DNA of 64,000 nt from Engraulis encrasicolus (lineage: Eukaryota; Chordata; Actinopteri; Clupeiformes; Engraulidae). Positions 62,458-64,000 of this stretch are shown here, in pieces. The DNA lies in assembly GCF_034702125.1 (NCBI RefSeq), contig NC_085874.1, positions 1,486,001-1,550,000 on the forward strand, given 5' to 3'. Made by a program: the position numbers and the translations under genes. The notes beneath the pieces are model-generated. The model was not told the origin of the DNA. It saw nothing but the letters and a program-made list of their open reading frames with translations, and did not search any database. The first letter of the stretch is position 1, and each line of letters starts with the position of its first letter.

Positions 62458-64000
62458 TTTACAAATAACTTATCTGTTACAAAGACAGTTTTCCCAGCTA
62501 AAATCAAAAAAACAACTTTAGATATCCAAATTAGTCTTTTTTTTTGCTTTTAATTCATAGAACATGTATGACCAGACTTGTCTCACTGGGCTTTGGCTGA
62601 AAAGCAGATACTGGAGTTCCTTTCTTTAATTTTCAAAACAGATAAAATCAAAGTATCACATAAGTGCTTTGGAGATCTCCTATTCATGTAACCCTCTACC
62701 CTTCCATGCATACAACGCCTTTTGGTGTTTTTTTGTAACCGTTTTTCTCTTTTAAACCAACATATTTGACAGGTGAACTGCATAGATTACTCATACACAT
62801 AGCATTCCAATCCAGCAGGGTGAGGCAGCAAATTGCAACACGTGAGAATTTTTTTTTTTCGTATATCACAAATCTGAAAAAATAAAATAAAATAAAATAA
62901 AAGGAACTTCAAATGTTACGCTAAAAATCAATAAAACAGTAAACGCTGAATTCTCAAATCAAATAAGAGGGACCAACATACTTGGGGGCTGGAGGGAACG
63001 GGGACAAAATAATTGTTTGTGGCACTGTCTGATAGGACTGCAAGTCTTCTTCTCCAAGGTTGAGTCCTTAAGGCTTTGGGCCTTTCTGTTGATGCACACC
63101 TGTGCAAGGCACTTGATGACAGACAAGGCTGCTTCACTTAACAAACAGGCTGTCCTGGAGCTTTGGTTGATTATTAGTCCATTGGTTGCAACAAATACCT
63201 GTTCACCCAATCATATCACCGATCGTGCCAGTTTCATTTATGAAACATCTCCATTTTGCTGAGCAATCATCTTTAGATCAAGCGGTGCTCATTAAACCCT
63301 GCCCACCCAAACCCCACCCTGCCCCCCTCAAAAAAGTCCAAGCCCTCAACACTTTACTCTGATGAATATATAGTTTCTTTTTTTTCTATAAAATGTTTAA
63401 GGGTGCATTGTTAGAAATGCACGCTTTCCTTGGCACAGAGGTGTAAAAATCCCCGAAAATTAAGCCTACATTCCAGTTGTCAGATAAGATGGTTAGTCAT
63501 TCCTTTATTCTGTGGGCTTGTTTTTTGTCCTTTCCAACAGTCCATAGTTTCTCTTGCATCTTTCGAGACGAGGAAAAAAAAATCCAATAACTCCATCTTC
63601 CGACTACTGCTGCATGCGCAGATCAATCGATCGTACATGGGATTGTCAGCAGCTTTGGGTGCCAGTAACAGGAAACGGTGGGCAGACCAGCGCTTTAAAG
63701 ACATGTCCGAGACCAAGAAAAACAAACAAAAAAACCTAAATGAAAACGACAAAAAATGACAAAAACAACAACAAAAAACAGCTTTCCTGCTTCGTTTCCC
63801 ATTTGGTTGGCACTGCTTCCCTCCTCACAGAAGTCAAGTTCAAAAGCTTACAAAAAAAGGGTAAGGGGAGAAGAACCGTGCTTATTAATGTTCAAGAAAG
63901 GGGGAAAAAAGGGGGAGATTGAGGGGAAAAATAGATGAAACGTTATTCTATAGTAAGTCTCTAGAGCTATACTTACAAGACATATAAAGAGATTCATAGT
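62458..64000. other. non-coding flank, possible minus-strand 3' UTR
   Basis: No recognisable exon was found. The stretch has (AAAAT)n at 62880-62902, AATAAA at 62930 and A- and T-rich runs, but none of the microsatellites or foldback elements that crowd the rest of the window. In human, MEAF6 lies convergent to ZC3H12A, so a 3' UTR on the minus strand is plausible but unproven. Confidence 0.3.

Overview
The window is vertebrate, almost certainly teleost, nuclear DNA. It has two intron-split protein genes with GT/AG splice sites. It is also crowded with dinucleotide microsatellites (about 3.5 kb by hand count, roughly 5% of the window), short non-autonomous DNA transposons with target-site duplications (TSDs), a Tc1/mariner relic, and a tRNA-derived SINE. 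Retroposon tails of a kind common in ray-finned fish are present too. No prokaryotic, viral or CRISPR-like content was seen. I cannot place the species below teleost.

Gene 1 (about 4.18-34.7 kb, + strand) is the 3' half of scara5, a class A scavenger receptor (ferritin receptor in mammals). Three exons encode the collagenous stalk (28 Gly-X-Y triplets). Two more encode a complete six-cysteine group A SRCR domain, ending in TAA at 32041-32043. The exons for the cytoplasmic tail, membrane anchor and coiled spacer must lie to the left of the window. A long 3' UTR probably runs to a poly(A) signal near 34.70 kb. Three of the five splice acceptors are built directly against repeats: a (TG)61 tract and two retroposon 3' tails.

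From 34.7 to 49.8 kb is an intergenic stretch of repeats. It holds a 1.44-kb hAT-like element, a 1.45-kb foldback element with 217-bp arms inserted into an old tandem repeat, a 937-bp CAGTG-ended element with a 5-bp TSD, and a 178-bp (CA)n tract.

Gene 2 (about 50.0-62.5 kb, + strand) is a complete zc3h12a (Regnase-1/MCPIP1) orthologue: five coding exons and 634 codons. It has an N-terminal UBA-like domain, a NYN/PIN ribonuclease domain with all four acidic residues (D143, D227, D228, D246), a C-x5-C-x5-C-x3-H zinc finger and a conserved C-terminal helical end. A 5' UTR exon ends at a perfect GTAAGT donor at 50236. A likely MALT1 cleavage site (LVAR|G, R111) is kept, but the canonical DSGxxS degron of mammalian Regnase-1 is not seen. 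Downstream, AATAAA on + (62441) and AATAAA on - (62457-62452) lie within 17 bases. This suggests convergent transcription with an unseen minus-strand gene to the right.

The two genes are not functionally coupled in any operon-like sense. Both belong to innate immunity or iron handling, but their adjacency is probably incidental. I found no new defence or mobile system. The most unusual signals are the repeat-built splice acceptors of scara5 and several well-delimited non-autonomous transposon families with intact TSDs.
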